DNA of 38,990 nucleotides from Euprymna scolopes (lineage: Eukaryota; Mollusca; Cephalopoda; Sepiida; Sepiolidae). The stretch spans positions 85,770,416-85,809,405 of the forward strand of contig CM044502.1 of the NCBI GenBank assembly GCA_024364805.1. The letters are read 5' to 3'. Positions 9,893 through 20,455 of this stretch are shown here, one piece after another. Below the pieces are notes generated by a model, which searched no databases, was not told where the DNA came from, and saw nothing but the letters and a program-made list of their open reading frames with translations. A program made the position numbers and the translations under genes. Every line of letters begins with the position of its first letter. The first letter of the stretch is position 1.

Positions 9893-10430
9893 TTGGATGT
9901 AAGGGGCTATTATTTGGAACCATGCCTAGGAAAGATTTACAAGATGCTGTTTACGTTGCATTTAAATTTATGTATATCAGTACAGTAAAGAAAGCAGGTA
10001 GCAGGAAAGGAATTCCAAAGATCAGTTGTTGGGGGAAGAAACTATTATTTGGGAACCTCAATAGTGAATGGGTGTAGTTTTGATGCTAAGCGGGTTTGTC
10101 GGAGATGTGTACGTCGAGGAGACACAAGTGTCACGAGTTCATCAGAGTACATTTAATGAAAATGTTTTTAAAACAGGCACAGATATGCAATATTACGGCG
10201 ATGGGACAGGGTTGGAGCTTAGTTGACAAAGTGGGATCTATTAGGTTGGAGACTTTTGGAGCCTATCCAAGAGGGAGAAACTTGTGGAAGATGCACCAGT
10301 CCAGATATAGAAAGAATACTTCATGTATGGGCGAACTTTATAGAGGTAGAGAAATTAGGACTTTGCAGCAAGCACTTAAGCTGTCTTTGACCAAAATTCA
10401 CTCTAGCTAACTTAACTGCTACTTACTAGT
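9893..10430 (+). repeat. Unclassified interspersed repeat, family C copy 1
   Basis: This stretch shares ordered blocks with copies near 11.9-13.6, 18.0-18.4 and 18.8 kb. The blocks are GCATTTAAATTT, AATTCCAAAGATCAG, AAACTATTA, a GTTCATCAGAGTACATTTAAT block, ATTAGGTTGGAGACTTTT, and GCACCAGTCCAGATAT, ending near ACTTCATGTATGGGCGAA. The only open frame (about 10096-10410) is not conserved in the other copies and is probably chance. There are no terminal inverted repeats or poly-A tail. The order of blocks is constant, so this is one ancient element of about 500 bases. I do not recognise it. Confidence 0.6.
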
Positions 10431-11905
10431 GCAGGGTCCCTCCTACGTAACAATGATTCGTAATTGTTTCAGAAAGCGGATCCTAAAAGATTAGAATAAG
10501 TATCTTACCTGTAAATTCTGAATGTTTGAGAAATTGGTTTGTATTATTTGGATTAATCGAACTAATTTTCTCATTTTGAGTGTTATTTGCATAACATTTC
10601 GATTGATGTAGAATCCAACCAATTTTCAAGTGTTGCATAAGTCGCATTGTTTGATAAAGAAGAGACGGGTTAATTCTACACTTCCGAGGTTTTGTATTTA
10701 GATATATTCGCTGCGGCCAGTCGTCAAATGTGTTCTTCAGTCTATATAATGTCTAAAAAAATCAACTTTTATTCTCCCGATATATACACTTAGCAGCGAA
10801 ATAAAACACACAAAGCTGGTTATAAAATATTTTATTAATAATAACCTTTTCGATTTCAGAATGATGGTTATGACATTAGTGACAGCATGCGTGGTGAGGT
10901 TAGTGTTTTTTGGGCTATGGAGAAATATGTGTCGCTTAGCTTGCTGTCTCATCGATCTCCTGTGTTGTTGTCTGCTCTACTATTTTATTGGCACAGACGG
11001 CGTCAAACATTCCACCACGCATAGTCTTTAAATGTCGGTCAAGCTTGCTGACCTTATCTCCGGGTATTCTATGTTCTCTATTTTTAATTCTTTGGCGTCA
11101 TTCCCGTCAGCACCTTCATCCAATATCTGACAGTCATTTCTGTGCACCTAGACATCCAACACTAGTTGAAAATAAATTTGCAAAAAATATAAAATCAAGA
11201 AAAATATAAGGTAAATTACTAACGGAATGTTACTTATAAATTATTTCTCAGAAAATAACGCTAAAGTTTATGTTTTATAAAAACTAAATTTATGAAACCA
11301 GAAGAGTGCCGATAAAACATAATTGTCAAATCACGTGTTGTAATTTTTTAATTTCCATTTAAAGTTTATTTTAATATATTATCTAGCGAATGAATTGAGA
11401 TAAAAATAGTAAAGAAAGACGGGAATAGGGAGGGATCTTTTGATTAAAGTCTAAATTATTCCAAGTTAACACACGTTAAAAACACTATAAAGGTGAGGCA
11501 ACTCTGATAAAGTAATCTAAGATAATTTTCCTTGAATATTAATAGGCCATTCTCTAAAACGTCACGAAAACAAAATTCTAATATCATTACATTATTGCTA
11601 GTTGCTTTGCTGCGAAGTTTTCTGATGATGTCACGTGGATTCTCGTTGCCGCTGTCTATGCTCCTCGCATCAATAAATTAGAATATTATCAGCTATTATT
11701 TCCCTCGGGGTTTTGGGAGTGATTACATCTGAGCCTCCACGTGTTGAGTAGTTTTGAATAGGCATTTTCGTTTTCTCTTTCCATGTTGCTTTTTTTAATG
11801 ATATGCTTCCCTTTTTTTCGTTTAAAGTTTTGTTTTTGTTTTATTCACAGTAAAAAAACGGATATTGCCACGGAGACCTCATAGCTAATATAAACTAGGG
11901 GTCAT
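10431..11905. other. AT-rich stretch, no gene seen
   Basis: Several short frames, none with recognisable protein character. No repeats above background. Confidence 0.6.
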
Positions 11906-12228
11906 AATTATAGGTGACATTTTACGTAGTATTGTGTATCTGTTCACATTGCATTTAAATTTCTGAGGTTTGTACAGCAAGATGAGGAAAGAAGCTATTA
12001 GAGTAGAAACTTTTCCGACATCTGAGTACCTCTACTGTGAAGGGGTGAGATTGTCTTGCTTGTCGAATTAGTCGATGGTATTTACGTTGAGGTATAATTA
12101 CATTAGGTTCGTCGGAGTAAATTCCATTGAGTTTGACGATGTGACAGCAAATGGAGTTTGACAGACCTTGCAAAACTTAATAGGTTAAAGACTATTTTTG
12201 CAAGAGGCAAGGGCAAAATGCGGCAACA
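11906..12228 (+). repeat. Family C copy 2, left part
   Basis: GCATTTAAATTTCTG, then AAGAAGCTATTAGAGTAGAAACTTTTCCGACATCTGAGTACC, then a GTCGGAGTAAATTCCATTGA block. These align in order with the copies at 9.9 and 18.0 kb. The right part resumes at 13468, past the Penelope-like insertion and the assembly gap. Confidence 0.6.
12163..12228 (+). repeat. Left copy of a 66-base direct duplication
   Basis: From AGACCTTGCAAAACTTAATA to ATGCGGCAACA. It is identical to 13468-13533 but for one base (TTAAAG against TTAGAG). It may continue into the gap. It is best read as the target-site duplication of the Penelope-like insertion between the two copies. Confidence 0.8.
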
Positions 12229-12923
12229 NNNNNNNNNNNNNNNNNNNNNNNNNNNNNNNNNNNNNNNNNNNNNNNNNNNNNNNNNNNNNNNNNNNNNNNN
12301 NNNNNNNNNNNNNNNNNNNNNNNNNNNNNNNNNNNNNNNNNNNNNNNNNNNNNNNNNNNNNNNNNNNNNNNNNNNNNNNNNNNNNNNNNNNNNNNNNNNN
12401 NNNNNNNNNNNNNNNNNNNNNNNNNNNNNNNNNNNNNNNNNNNNNNNNNNNNNNNNNNNNNNNNNNNNNNNNNNNNNNNNNNNNNNNNNNNNNNNNNNNN
12501 NNNNNNNNNNNNNNNNNNNNNNNNNNNNNNNNNNNNNNNNNNNNNNNNNNNNNNNNNNNNNNNNNNNNNNNNNNNNNNNNNNNNNNNNNNNNNNNNNNNN
12601 NNNNNNNNNNNNNNNNNNNNNNNNNNNNNNNNNNNNNNNNNNNNNNNNNNNNNNNNNNNNNNNNNNNNNNNNNNNNNNNNNNNNNNNNNNNNNNNNNNNN
12701 NNNNNNNNNNNNNNNNNNNNNNNNNNNNNNNNNNNNNNNNNNNNNNNNNNNNNNNNNNNNNNNNNNNNNNNNNNNNNNNNNNNNNNNNNNNNNNNNNNNN
12801 NNNNNNNNNNNNNNNNNNNNNNNNNNNNNNNNNNNNNNNNNNNNNNNNNNNNNNNNNNNNNNNNNNNNNNNNNNNNNNNNNNNNNNNNNNNNNNNNNNNN
12901 NNNNNNNNNNNNNNNNNNNNNNN
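12229..12923. other. Assembly gap (695 N)
   Basis: No sequence. The left flank is family C and the right flank is the 3' region of a minus-strand Penelope-like element, about 115 bases short of its expected end. The two long reading frames that cross it are artefacts of the N run. Confidence 0.99.
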
Positions 12924-13467
12924 ATCTTACTTGATCACAAAAAAGTGAAGCAGAGGGAATATGTTGAGGAAATAGGTGATTACACGTGAATGGATAGTCT
13001 GGTTGAAGATAAATAATCCAGTGACGGTAAAATCCAAATATATAACTTCAAGAAAGTTAATTGAATTTCCATTTGCACAAGTAAAATCCAATAAATAAAT
13101 AAAGGATTATTAAATTTTAAAGTAGTTAGAAGTATGTAGAAAAACACGATAATTTTTTTTTTAAAAATTATATATCTATATAAAAGGTTAAAGTAATAAC
13201 TATGTAATTTCAAAATCGGCATAATTAAATTTGGATTTATGTTTACAGAAAGAGATCAGTTCATTTTTAGAATTTATTATATTTTTACTTTGAGGGGAAG
13301 TAATTATAGTTATAGCTTCGGTTGTTCAAAGGCGACATGACTTAGAGCCTGTAGTATAAGACTAACTTTTGTTATGATAGTCCATTTGATTGAGAAGGGG
13401 GTATTGTTAGAGTTAAGTTTTTGAATTAAAGGGGTTTTGCTTGGTTATTATTAGAATTATTATTATT
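12924..13467 (-). mobile_element. Penelope-like retroelement, second copy: endonuclease end and 3' region
   Basis: Compared with the plus-strand copy at 33.8-35.5 kb, 13198-13467 matches the reverse complement of the last part of its GIY-YIG endonuclease frame and stop (34367-34640). 12924-13095 matches the reverse complement of its 3' non-coding region (about 35215-35385). Between them this copy is roughly 480 bases shorter. The right edge (13467) stops dead against the second copy of the 66-base duplication, as expected for 5' truncation during target-primed insertion. The 3' end lies in the gap. It is broken and non-functional. Penelope-like elements encode a reverse transcriptase and, in this class, a GIY-YIG nuclease. 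Confidence 0.8.
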
Positions 13468-13600
13468 AGACCTTGCAAAACTTAATAGGTTAGAGACTAT
13501 TTTTGCAAGAGGCAAGGGCAAAATGCGGCAACAGTGCTCCACATATGGGGAAATGGTACCTTTATAGAGTACTAAGCAATGCGAGAACTGTTCTAGTCCG
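13468..13600 (+). repeat. Family C copy 2, right part (starts with the right copy of the 66-base duplication)
   Basis: 13468-13533 repeats 12163-12228. After it come TGCTCCACATATGGGGAAATGG and a TTTATAGAGTACT block, corresponding to the CACTTCATGTATGGGCGAACTTTATAGAGG end of copy 1. So the family C copy was whole before the insertion and continues past it. Confidence 0.65.
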
Positions 13601-13915
13601 ATTAACTACTTAGTAGTACACTCGGCATAGCTCTTTGTAATTATTCCGATTCGTGTCGCCTGGAAAAGACAGTTGCTATCAGCTATGAAGCTTAAAAGAT
13701 TTATACTAATTGTAGATGGAAAGGAATTTTGTTTTCGTACCATTGAATTCAGCTATCAATTTTTTGACCCATTCGGTTACGGATTTGAAATCATTGGCTT
13801 ACCGCATCAATCAGTGATAAGTTGGAATGATATAAATAATCTAATTTCATTTAACTCAATCACTGTTATATACATTTAACTTATATACATTTAACTTACA
13901 AACGGTTATCTACGG
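13601..13915. other. No gene seen
   Basis: A frame of 68 codons (13673-13879) has mixed composition and no family that I recognise. Too short to call a gene without other evidence. Confidence 0.5.
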
Positions 13916-14010
13916 ACACGTATCCAGAGTTTACCAGCGTAGTTGAATGTACCAGGGATCGAACTTCAAACCACAGGGACTATGATCGGGTGCGGATGCC
14001 GTTACGCGAC
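13916..14010 (-). mobile_element. tRNA-like SINE head, second family
   Basis: On the minus strand: GCGTCGTCGCGTAACGGCAT, then about 30 bases on GAAGTTCGATCCCTGG. AGTTCGATCCC matches the polymerase III B box, and the CGTCGCGTAACGGC stretch sits where the A box should be. Sequence beyond the tRNA-like part shares nothing with the SINE copies at 3.7 and 8.4-8.8 kb. It could be a SINE head or a decayed tRNA copy. Confidence 0.5.
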
Positions 14011-14202
14011 GACGCACTAGTTGAAATGGCCTGCTATTTTTATCAGTTTTAATATTATGTTGATTTTTGTTAATTTTAATGACAGTTAAATTTGGTATGG
14101 AGTGTCTCCAGCTAGAATAATTGGAGATAATGTTCATGAACGATCGCTTATATTTGGGGGACGTAAACCAAAATAAATGCATATATTTCTCTGTCTCTCT
14201 CT

Positions 14203-14203
<1 letters not shown>

Positions 14204-14282
<79 letters not shown>
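14204..14282. repeat. (AT)n microsatellite
   Basis: About 39 uninterrupted AT units preceded by a short CTCTCTCT run. Reading frames giving alternating Tyr and Ile here are translations of the repeat. Confidence 0.98.
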
Positions 14283-14285
<3 letters not shown>

Positions 14286-14879
14286 AAGAAAGAGATAAAA
14301 ACATATTTTTAATACAAATATATTATTTAAAACCAACGGACACATATGTAATGTACTTTTGTTTTCATCAGTGTAGCAAATGAGAATTATTACCAGTTTG
14401 TAGATTAGAACTTTGTTACAAAATAATCCTTGAATTCTTAGGCTGCTATCTAACACTCTGTCCGCAAAAAAATAGCATGTTAATAAATTTATATTAATAT
14501 CGATTATACCGGTATACAGTGTAAACAGTCTGATAGTATTCAACGAAGGATGACGAAGGATGACGAAGTAATATATTGCTCATTTAGTTTTAGTACATTA
14601 ATGAAAACTTTTAACACAAATATTTTTATAAAGATCAATATATACTTTTTAATTTATAGACACGTGTTGTTCGAAATTATTCTCTTATCAGTGAAGGGCA
14701 TGATAATCACTGCAAAAGAATTCGAACGTAGTAAGGGAACCATCCTTTATTTCTGTATTCACCTTCCATGCCACCGACAAGAAGCCGAGGGAGGAAAGTT
14801 ATAAAGTTTAATTAATACTAATTGGGTAGACACAAATAGTAAACAGTTTGAGAGTATTCAACAACAATGATGGTTCGGT
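14283..14879. other. No gene seen; one repeated 35-base block
   Basis: AGTGTAAACAGTCTGATAGTATTCAAC near 14518 recurs as AGTAAACAGTTTGAGAGTATTCAAC near 14838, and a GGATGACGAA unit repeats at about 14546-14568. No coding sequence is recognised. Confidence 0.5.
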
Positions 14880-14985
14880 GCAAAGAAAGAGCCTGTTTTA
14901 AAAATCTTACACCGGTCTGACTCTCAAAATCATTTAAAGATTTTGGGAGTCGCACTCGATTATTTCACGAAGGCCCTCTCTTTGC
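14880..14985. other. Imperfect hairpin of about 106 bases
   Basis: Outer arms GCAAAGAAAGAGCCT and AGGCCCTCTCTTTGC pair with few mismatches. Inner arms GACTCTCAAAATC (14919-14931) and GATTTTGGGAGTC (14939-14951) pair 12 of 13 around a 7-base ATTTAAA loop. The middle parts pair poorly. It could be a tiny MITE, a microRNA-like fold or chance. No promoter is visible. Confidence 0.55.
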
Positions 14986-15290
14986 TGACAGAAGGAATGT
15001 AATAAATTATTGACTTGCTTGGGGATATATATTTTAATTGTTCCTATGCCTCTTCATCTTATTTGTACAAATAGTTTATTTTATTGTATATTTATTATTT
15101 TACACGAATTCCCATTCTTTTTTTATTCGTATATCCCTGAGTATTTGTTCTTTCGTGATTATTTAATTGTTTTTTTTTTGTGTATGTTATACTAACAATT
15201 AATTCCAGATGAGTTTATTGGCGAAAAGGATCCAAGGGGTTTTCCGTGTATTATTTTTAAAGCATTATATAAGTGTTGTACTGTTAAAAA
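14986..15290. other. T-rich stretch, no gene seen
   Basis: No recognisable frame or repeat. Confidence 0.5.
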
Positions 15291-15400
15291 GTTATATATA
15301 TATATATATATATACATACTAAAAGTTATATATTCATTAAATATATATGTATATATATACATATATATATACATGCATATATATATATATATACATGTAA
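15291..15400. repeat. Cryptic TA/TATG-rich simple sequence
   Basis: Broken TA runs with ATACAT and ATATGTAT variants. Confidence 0.85.
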
Positions 15401-15483
15401 AAAGGGTTTTAGTGGTACAAAGTTTGGTAAAGTTTTAAAAAGGATAAGTGAGGTCATTATTAAAATCATGAGGAAAATCGATG

Positions 15484-15551
15484 GGAGAATATGTATGCAT
15501 GTATGTGTGCGTACGTGCGTATATATGTATATGTGTGTGTGCGTACGTATA

Positions 15552-15587
<36 letters not shown>

Positions 15588-15600
15588 TGTATGTGTATAT
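15484..15600. repeat. (GTAT)n and GT-rich simple sequence
   Basis: About eight clean GTAT units at 15561-15592, with GTGCGTACGTAT variants before them. It ends directly at a LINE fragment. Confidence 0.9.
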
Positions 15601-15603
15601 TGA

Positions 15604-16343
15604 AATGAATGCCTTTCGTCTTTAGGAGGCCTCATGTTTTAACAAGCTCCTGGGCTTCACCTTTACTCCTGATCTGAAATGGAACACGTACATAAAATCT
15701 GTTGCCAATCGATCCAGTAGATATCTCACTGTTGATGCAATTCTCTATATCTGTATAAGAGCCAGGTACGTCCAAGGATGGAGTACTGTTCCCACATCTG
15801 GGCAGGAGCTGCTAGAAAGGGCTTGTTTAAAATAGATTTGTAGCCTCGTAGGGGATGTCCTTTTCTCTTCCCTGCAATCTCTTTCTCACACAAGAGATGC
15901 TGCGAGTTGTCTTTGCTTTATCCTTATTTTCATGGCAAGTACTCGATTGAGCTTCAATCTATGATCTCCCTCGCCAAACTTTCACAAGAAACACCCGTTT
16001 AGATGAAAACACTATCAATGTTTCCGCCCACTCTTTATATGTGCCTATACCTAAACATAGATTCCATGAGCAAAGCTTCTTTCTTAAAACCGCACGCCTA
16101 TGGAATTGTCTTCCGTTTTCCTGCTTTCCGGCTGACTATAATCTGATAGTCTTCAAGTCCAACGTAAACAAGTTCGTGATGAGCCGTTCCATTTAAGTTA
16201 AAAAAATTTACCGAATTTCCATTACTATCGATTATTATATTGTCCAATTGACTACTGTACACTTTTAACCCTTATACTCGAGTGGTATCTTGGTCTTGAT
16301 AAGTGATGATGCCTATGTAAAAAAAAATGTATAAAATAAATAC
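15604..16343 (+). mobile_element. LINE, C-terminal end of ORF2 and 3' untranslated region
   Basis: Encodes in broken frames the post-catalytic part of the same LINE family: KLLGFTFTPDLKWNTYIKSV, a CIRARYVQGWS-like block, then FRFP and a FKSNVNKFVMSRSI-like C-terminus near 16150-16195. The 3' UTR follows, with AACCCTTATACTCGAGTGG and TCTTGATAAGTGATGATGCC, ending in A-rich sequence. This LINE 3' tail is found again at 20456-20580 (minus) and 22427-22547 (plus). It is 5'-truncated, the usual outcome of target-primed insertion, and starts directly beside the GTAT repeat. Several shifts and stops make it dead. Confidence 0.8.
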
Positions 16344-16724
16344 GGAACTGAGTTACGTAGGTTTTTTATAAATAACGGATAAATCCATATCAATAATAAA
16401 TTATAATAAATTTTACTTGGATTAACACATTAACATATTCTAAGTGTATGACATTGCAGGTCGTCTGTTACTCGACATTGTGTCACGCTAAGAAGCAGAA
16501 TCGCTGTTTGGGGTTTATAAGGGTAATAAATAGCGTTACTTAATCGGGTTCGCTTTTCTAGCTATGATGCAAAAGTTGAAGGTGGAGATTATATGCAGTT
16601 TTTCTATAAGTATTTCTCTCATGTCAATATCTTATAAACATACTGATTCTAATTTACAAGGAACATGAAAACGTGCGTTTACGCTGTACATATATATGCG
16701 TGTGTGTGTGTTGTCGTCGATTCG
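16344..16724. other. AT-rich stretch, no gene seen
   Basis: Nothing recognisable apart from a short GT run next to the hairpin that follows. Confidence 0.5.
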
Positions 16725-16834
16725 CTAATCAGAGTTTCTATTCATGTCTTATCGCTAGTCTGAAATTATGAATATATGTATGTATATTACAAATTGAGAT
16801 TAGCGAAAAAAACGTGAATAGAAGCTCGAATTAG
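16725..16834. other. Imperfect inverted repeat, arms of about 40-50 bases
   Basis: Left arm CTAATCAGAGTTTCTATTCA...CGCTAGTCTG pairs with the reverse of GAGATTAGCG...TGAATAGAAGCTCGAATTAG. The loop is short and AT-rich. About three quarters of arm positions match. It could be a MITE relic. Confidence 0.5.
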
Positions 16835-17783
16835 AAATACGGGGATCAGATTATAATTTATACTTATAGCACTTGCCATTCAATGAACAAGAAAAGATGT
16901 GATACATCGAATTAGTTCGATGGTAAATGAATAAAAACAAACTGAGCACTGTTAATAGCGGTACTCGAATGTTTGAATAAATAGACATTTTGGGAGTCCG
17001 TTTGCGGGCACCGATTCGTAGGTCAGAATATATAACCGCCGACTATCAACTTGATAGATCTAGGTCAAAACTCTGGTTCGAGATAAGTGCTAGTCTAACT
17101 GCACTGAAAATTTGTGATACAGCGAAATAGCTTGTCTGTAGATAATTGATATATATGTATATATATATATATATATAATCACAATAACAATAGTTTTCAT
17201 GATTCATAAGTCTATATCCTAACAGATAGAAATGTTCACAACAGTTCTTGTATAATATTACTAATACATTATAATTAGCTATCCTAAGATATTTTACCTG
17301 CTGCTGTGATATACAAGTAATTTTTTAAATAAGTATTTTAATATTTCTTTCAAATACAATTGTTTAGAATCTGAAATAATGAGATCGGTGTAGAATATTA
17401 GTAATACTGTCGTCAGCTGCTGTCATTACGATTGAATTTCTTTCCACTTCTTAATACAAAATACCACCTTTTTATTCGGAAAAGTTGTGTGTAATTTCAG
17501 TAAAGGACTTTAGTAGAAAGACATAGACACTACGCATATAATATATTACTATTCAGCAGAGGGTATTTTGGTTTTAATTTTTGTTTCGCTTTGTTTAATC
17601 GCATTAGTAGTTTTGATTTTTCAATTCTTAAATTTATAAGTATCGAAAATCCAAGGACTACGAAATAAACAAAAATGCTGATAACGAGACGTGGTTTATA
17701 CTAGGACGAATGCAGAGATGCAGAAACTAGTAGTGTAATGATTCCTTTGAGAACGGAATAAGAGTGCATTGTAATTAGACATT
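16835..17783. other. No gene seen
   Basis: AT-rich with one short TA run near 17150-17176. No coding or repeat signal beyond that. Confidence 0.5.
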
Positions 17784-17850
17784 CTCTCTCTCCCTCTCCC
17801 TCTCTCTCTCTCTCTCTTTATCTCTCTCTCTTTATCTCTCTTTATTATAT
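17784..17850. repeat. (TC)n microsatellite with TTTA interruptions
   Basis: TC runs broken by CCC and TTTATC. Confidence 0.95.
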
Positions 17851-17984
17851 GGGTGTCAGCCCTTTTCTTTTATCCTCGTCTCATTTCATAACGTTGTATT
17901 AATGTTTGTGATTAACACTTTTCAATTTCTTTTAGAATTTTACGCTGCCATTCTTTTTATTCAATAAGTAAGGGACTACTATTT

Positions 17985-18440
17985 GAGACTATGTTCACAG
18001 AGGCACTATATAGGGAGTTGAACAACATAAGGCCTGTTCGCGTTACATTTAAACTTTTGCACGCAAAAACAATCAAGAAAACAACACGCTAGAAGGAAAT
18101 CCCAAAGTCTAACAGTTCGAGGGAATAAGCTATTAGAGTATAATGCTTTCCGGCATCTAAGAACAAACAGTGAACAGGTGGGATTTTGTTGATTGTCGAG
18201 TTAGTCGGGGGTATTTATAACAAAAGCGCACAAGTGCTGCGTGTTCGTTAGATCACATTCTATTAAAGTACTTGTAAAATAATCACAGGGATTTATTACT
18301 TTGTCGATGAGACAGAGGTTGGAGTTTGGTTGATAGCGTGAGACATATTAGACTGGAGACTTTTTTTTACCCTGTCTAAGAACGAAAGATGCTTGGTTCT
18401 TACACCAGTCCAAAATGTGGCAAGACTGCATTAAGCATAA
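17985..18440 (+). repeat. Family C copy 3
   Basis: Blocks in the same order as copy 1: GCGTTACATTTAAACTTTTG, GAAATCCCAAAGTCTAACAG, AAGCTATTAGAGTATAATGC, GTTCGTTAGATCACATTCTA, then AGACTGGAGACTTTTTTTTA and CACCAGTCCAAAATGTGGCA. No frame is conserved across copies. Confidence 0.6.
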
Positions 18441-18754
18441 TAATAATGTTTATTACAATGTGCGTTGTGTTATTGTAATTGTCTCCCTTTATTGAGACAT
18501 TTACTTGGTTTTATTACTTGCAAATATTATCGGGTTTTTTTCATTACAATATATTTGATTGTCATTTCTTCATATTTTCACTATTTTATTATTTATCGGG
18601 TAGCTATAGCTAGTATTAAATTAAAATGAAGCAATGTGTACATCAATTTAAGATCTAGTCAAAAATTGATAGACAATTTAAAGTATTGAAGGTTTTAGTT
18701 TATTTTGTAATTTTTATCAAAACACAAACGCTTCAGTGAAAAAAGAAATAATTC

Positions 18755-18880
18755 TATTGTTGATAGAGTGGAAACTCTTTTTTGTGACCCTCTCTAAATA
18801 GGAGAGACTACTGGTTGATGCACCCGCAATTATATGGCAACAATACTTCACGCATGCGTAAATGCTAAGTTACGTAATTG
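18755..18880 (+). repeat. Family C copy 4, right end only
   Basis: GAGTGGAAACTCTTTTTTGT, CCTCTCTAAATAGGAGAGAC, TGATGCACCC and TATGGCAACAATACTTCACG match the last 120 bases of the family. Confidence 0.5.
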
Positions 18881-19715
18881 CGAGAAAAACATACACTGAA
18901 AAGCGTATACGAAATTTTATTAATATAAATATGATTTTGCTGATGTGATGTTGACTTCTAGTTGTGAAAATATGCCAGACATTTGTAATTTATTTCATGT
19001 TTGACCCGGATGAAGTAACGAGGAGAATAAAATAAACATAATTTGTTTGCGTCAAATGCGTTTCGGGATTTTCCTATCAGTCGTTGCAGCTTTTCAAGCA
19101 AACATTGCCCGTCACTAATGAATATAAAATCAGCAACGTTTTTCATCATTTAGTAAACGATGAAAAAAAACGTATAAAATAAAGACGATGAAAAGAACAA
19201 AAAAACGAACCAGAAAAAAACGGCATCTGAGGCAATATATGCCTCTGATTAATTGGCGAAGCGTGTACTTATTTGAATAAAGAGTAATTTTCCCGGCTTC
19301 AAACTCTGCTTTCGAAGATGTTTATTCATTTTCTTATTTCCGTCTTTCTTCGATAGCCGATTTAATTATTCCTATTTAATTGCTTTAAAGTCGTTTTTAA
19401 TGTGGCGGAAAACCAATCCCCTAAAAAGAGACAGTCGGAAAGTGGGCAAAAGTAAAAATTGCCTTACTATAAAAGTGGTTCCCCTACATTGAGTAAGGAT
19501 AAATTAAATGAAATGTAGCATCAGAACAGATGCTACACTTTTAAAAATATTTATTTCTGAAAACAAAATAACGCATTAGGTCATTCAAAGTGTTGAGGAA
19601 GGGAGTCAATAGTCATTCTTATCAGTAACTTATATATGTTTATCATTTTCCAAGTTAGACTCTTCAATCACCATAATACTACATTCACTCCAGGAGTCGT
19701 CCTACTTCCCAAATC
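18881..19715. other. No gene seen
   Basis: A 63-codon minus-strand frame at 18958-19149 has no recognised family. The rest is AT-rich. Confidence 0.5.
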
Positions 19716-20455
19716 GATTTTGGTCCCTGGACAAAAGGGGGGGACCTGTAAATCCACCATTGTCCGTTCATCCGTTTGTCCGTTCGTCTGTCCGAACTTT
19801 TATCAATAACTATGACTTGGAATTTTTGAAATTTTGCACAAACATTAAACATGATATGAATAAGAAAGTAACAGAACGGATTTTTCGGGGAAAATTTGTT
19901 TGCCCCCCCCCCCCCCTAGGGGTGCCTTTCTGGTTTAAATGGTCAATATAGACACTTTTGAGCTTATTAAAAAAATTGATGCCTTAGGTTTTTATAAAAC
20001 TTTCTGAAAATTGTAACTAACTGATTTCTATATAATTGTGTGTGTCTTTACTTCGCGATAACTCTTTGGTGTGGCCCAGGGGCTCTTTTAGGGCTAATAA
20101 AAACACTCAATTATTTTTAACTATTCTACCATATTTGTTCAAGATTTTCTCTGTGTGTCTATTTAGCAGTTTTGCATGGTGCTGAACTGAAATTTAAATA
20201 AGTTAAGGTCTTGGTGATTTGGGGGCATAATGGACTTAGTTATTTCTTTTTTTTTTTTGCATGGTGCAGAACTCAAATTTACATCTGCTAAGGCCTAAAA
20301 CTGCACCGTTTGTTCATTTTCACCAGGATTTGACGTCTCCTGGGGACTTTGGGGGCTAAATCAGGAAGGGACAGATGCTGAACTTAGCCATTTTTCTTTA
20401 TGAATCGTTCATTTTGCTCTCACGGAGGCCCATGCAAGCTTCAAATGTTTTTGTT
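19716..20455 (-). repeat. Unclassified repeat, family D, minus copy (left arm of an inverted pair)
   Basis: This is the reverse complement, block for block, of the copy at 22210-23125. Shared blocks include GTCCGTTCGTCTGTCCG, AGACACTTTTGAGCTTAT, TGCCTTAGGTTTTTATAAAA, TTCGCGATAACTCTT, TTAGGGCTAATAAAAACACT, CATCTGCTAAGG and ATTTTCACCAGGATTTGACG. A run of about 14 C lies at 19904-19917. No frame is conserved between the copies. Its right edge passes directly into a minus-strand LINE 3' tail. I do not recognise the family. Confidence 0.7.

Noticed and set aside
10096-10410. A 104-codon frame inside family C
   Set aside because: The frame is not kept in the other family C copies and the protein shows no recognised features.
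12158-12989. Two reading frames of about 260 codons
   Set aside because: They consist almost entirely of the N run.
14340-14385. TCATCAG, a minus-strand hammerhead core half
   Set aside because: No GTTTC partner or stem II at the needed distance.
14121-14543. Frames giving alternating Tyr-Ile peptides, also at 33.6, 35.5 and 38.2-38.4 kb
   Set aside because: Translations of TA microsatellites.
18958-19149. A 63-codon minus-strand frame as a host exon
   Set aside because: No family recognised, no splice signals assessed as convincing, and the length is normal for chance.
19904-19917. Run of about 14 C as a functional element
   Set aside because: The facing family D copy has only a shorter G run at the same place, so it is an ordinary homopolymer expansion.
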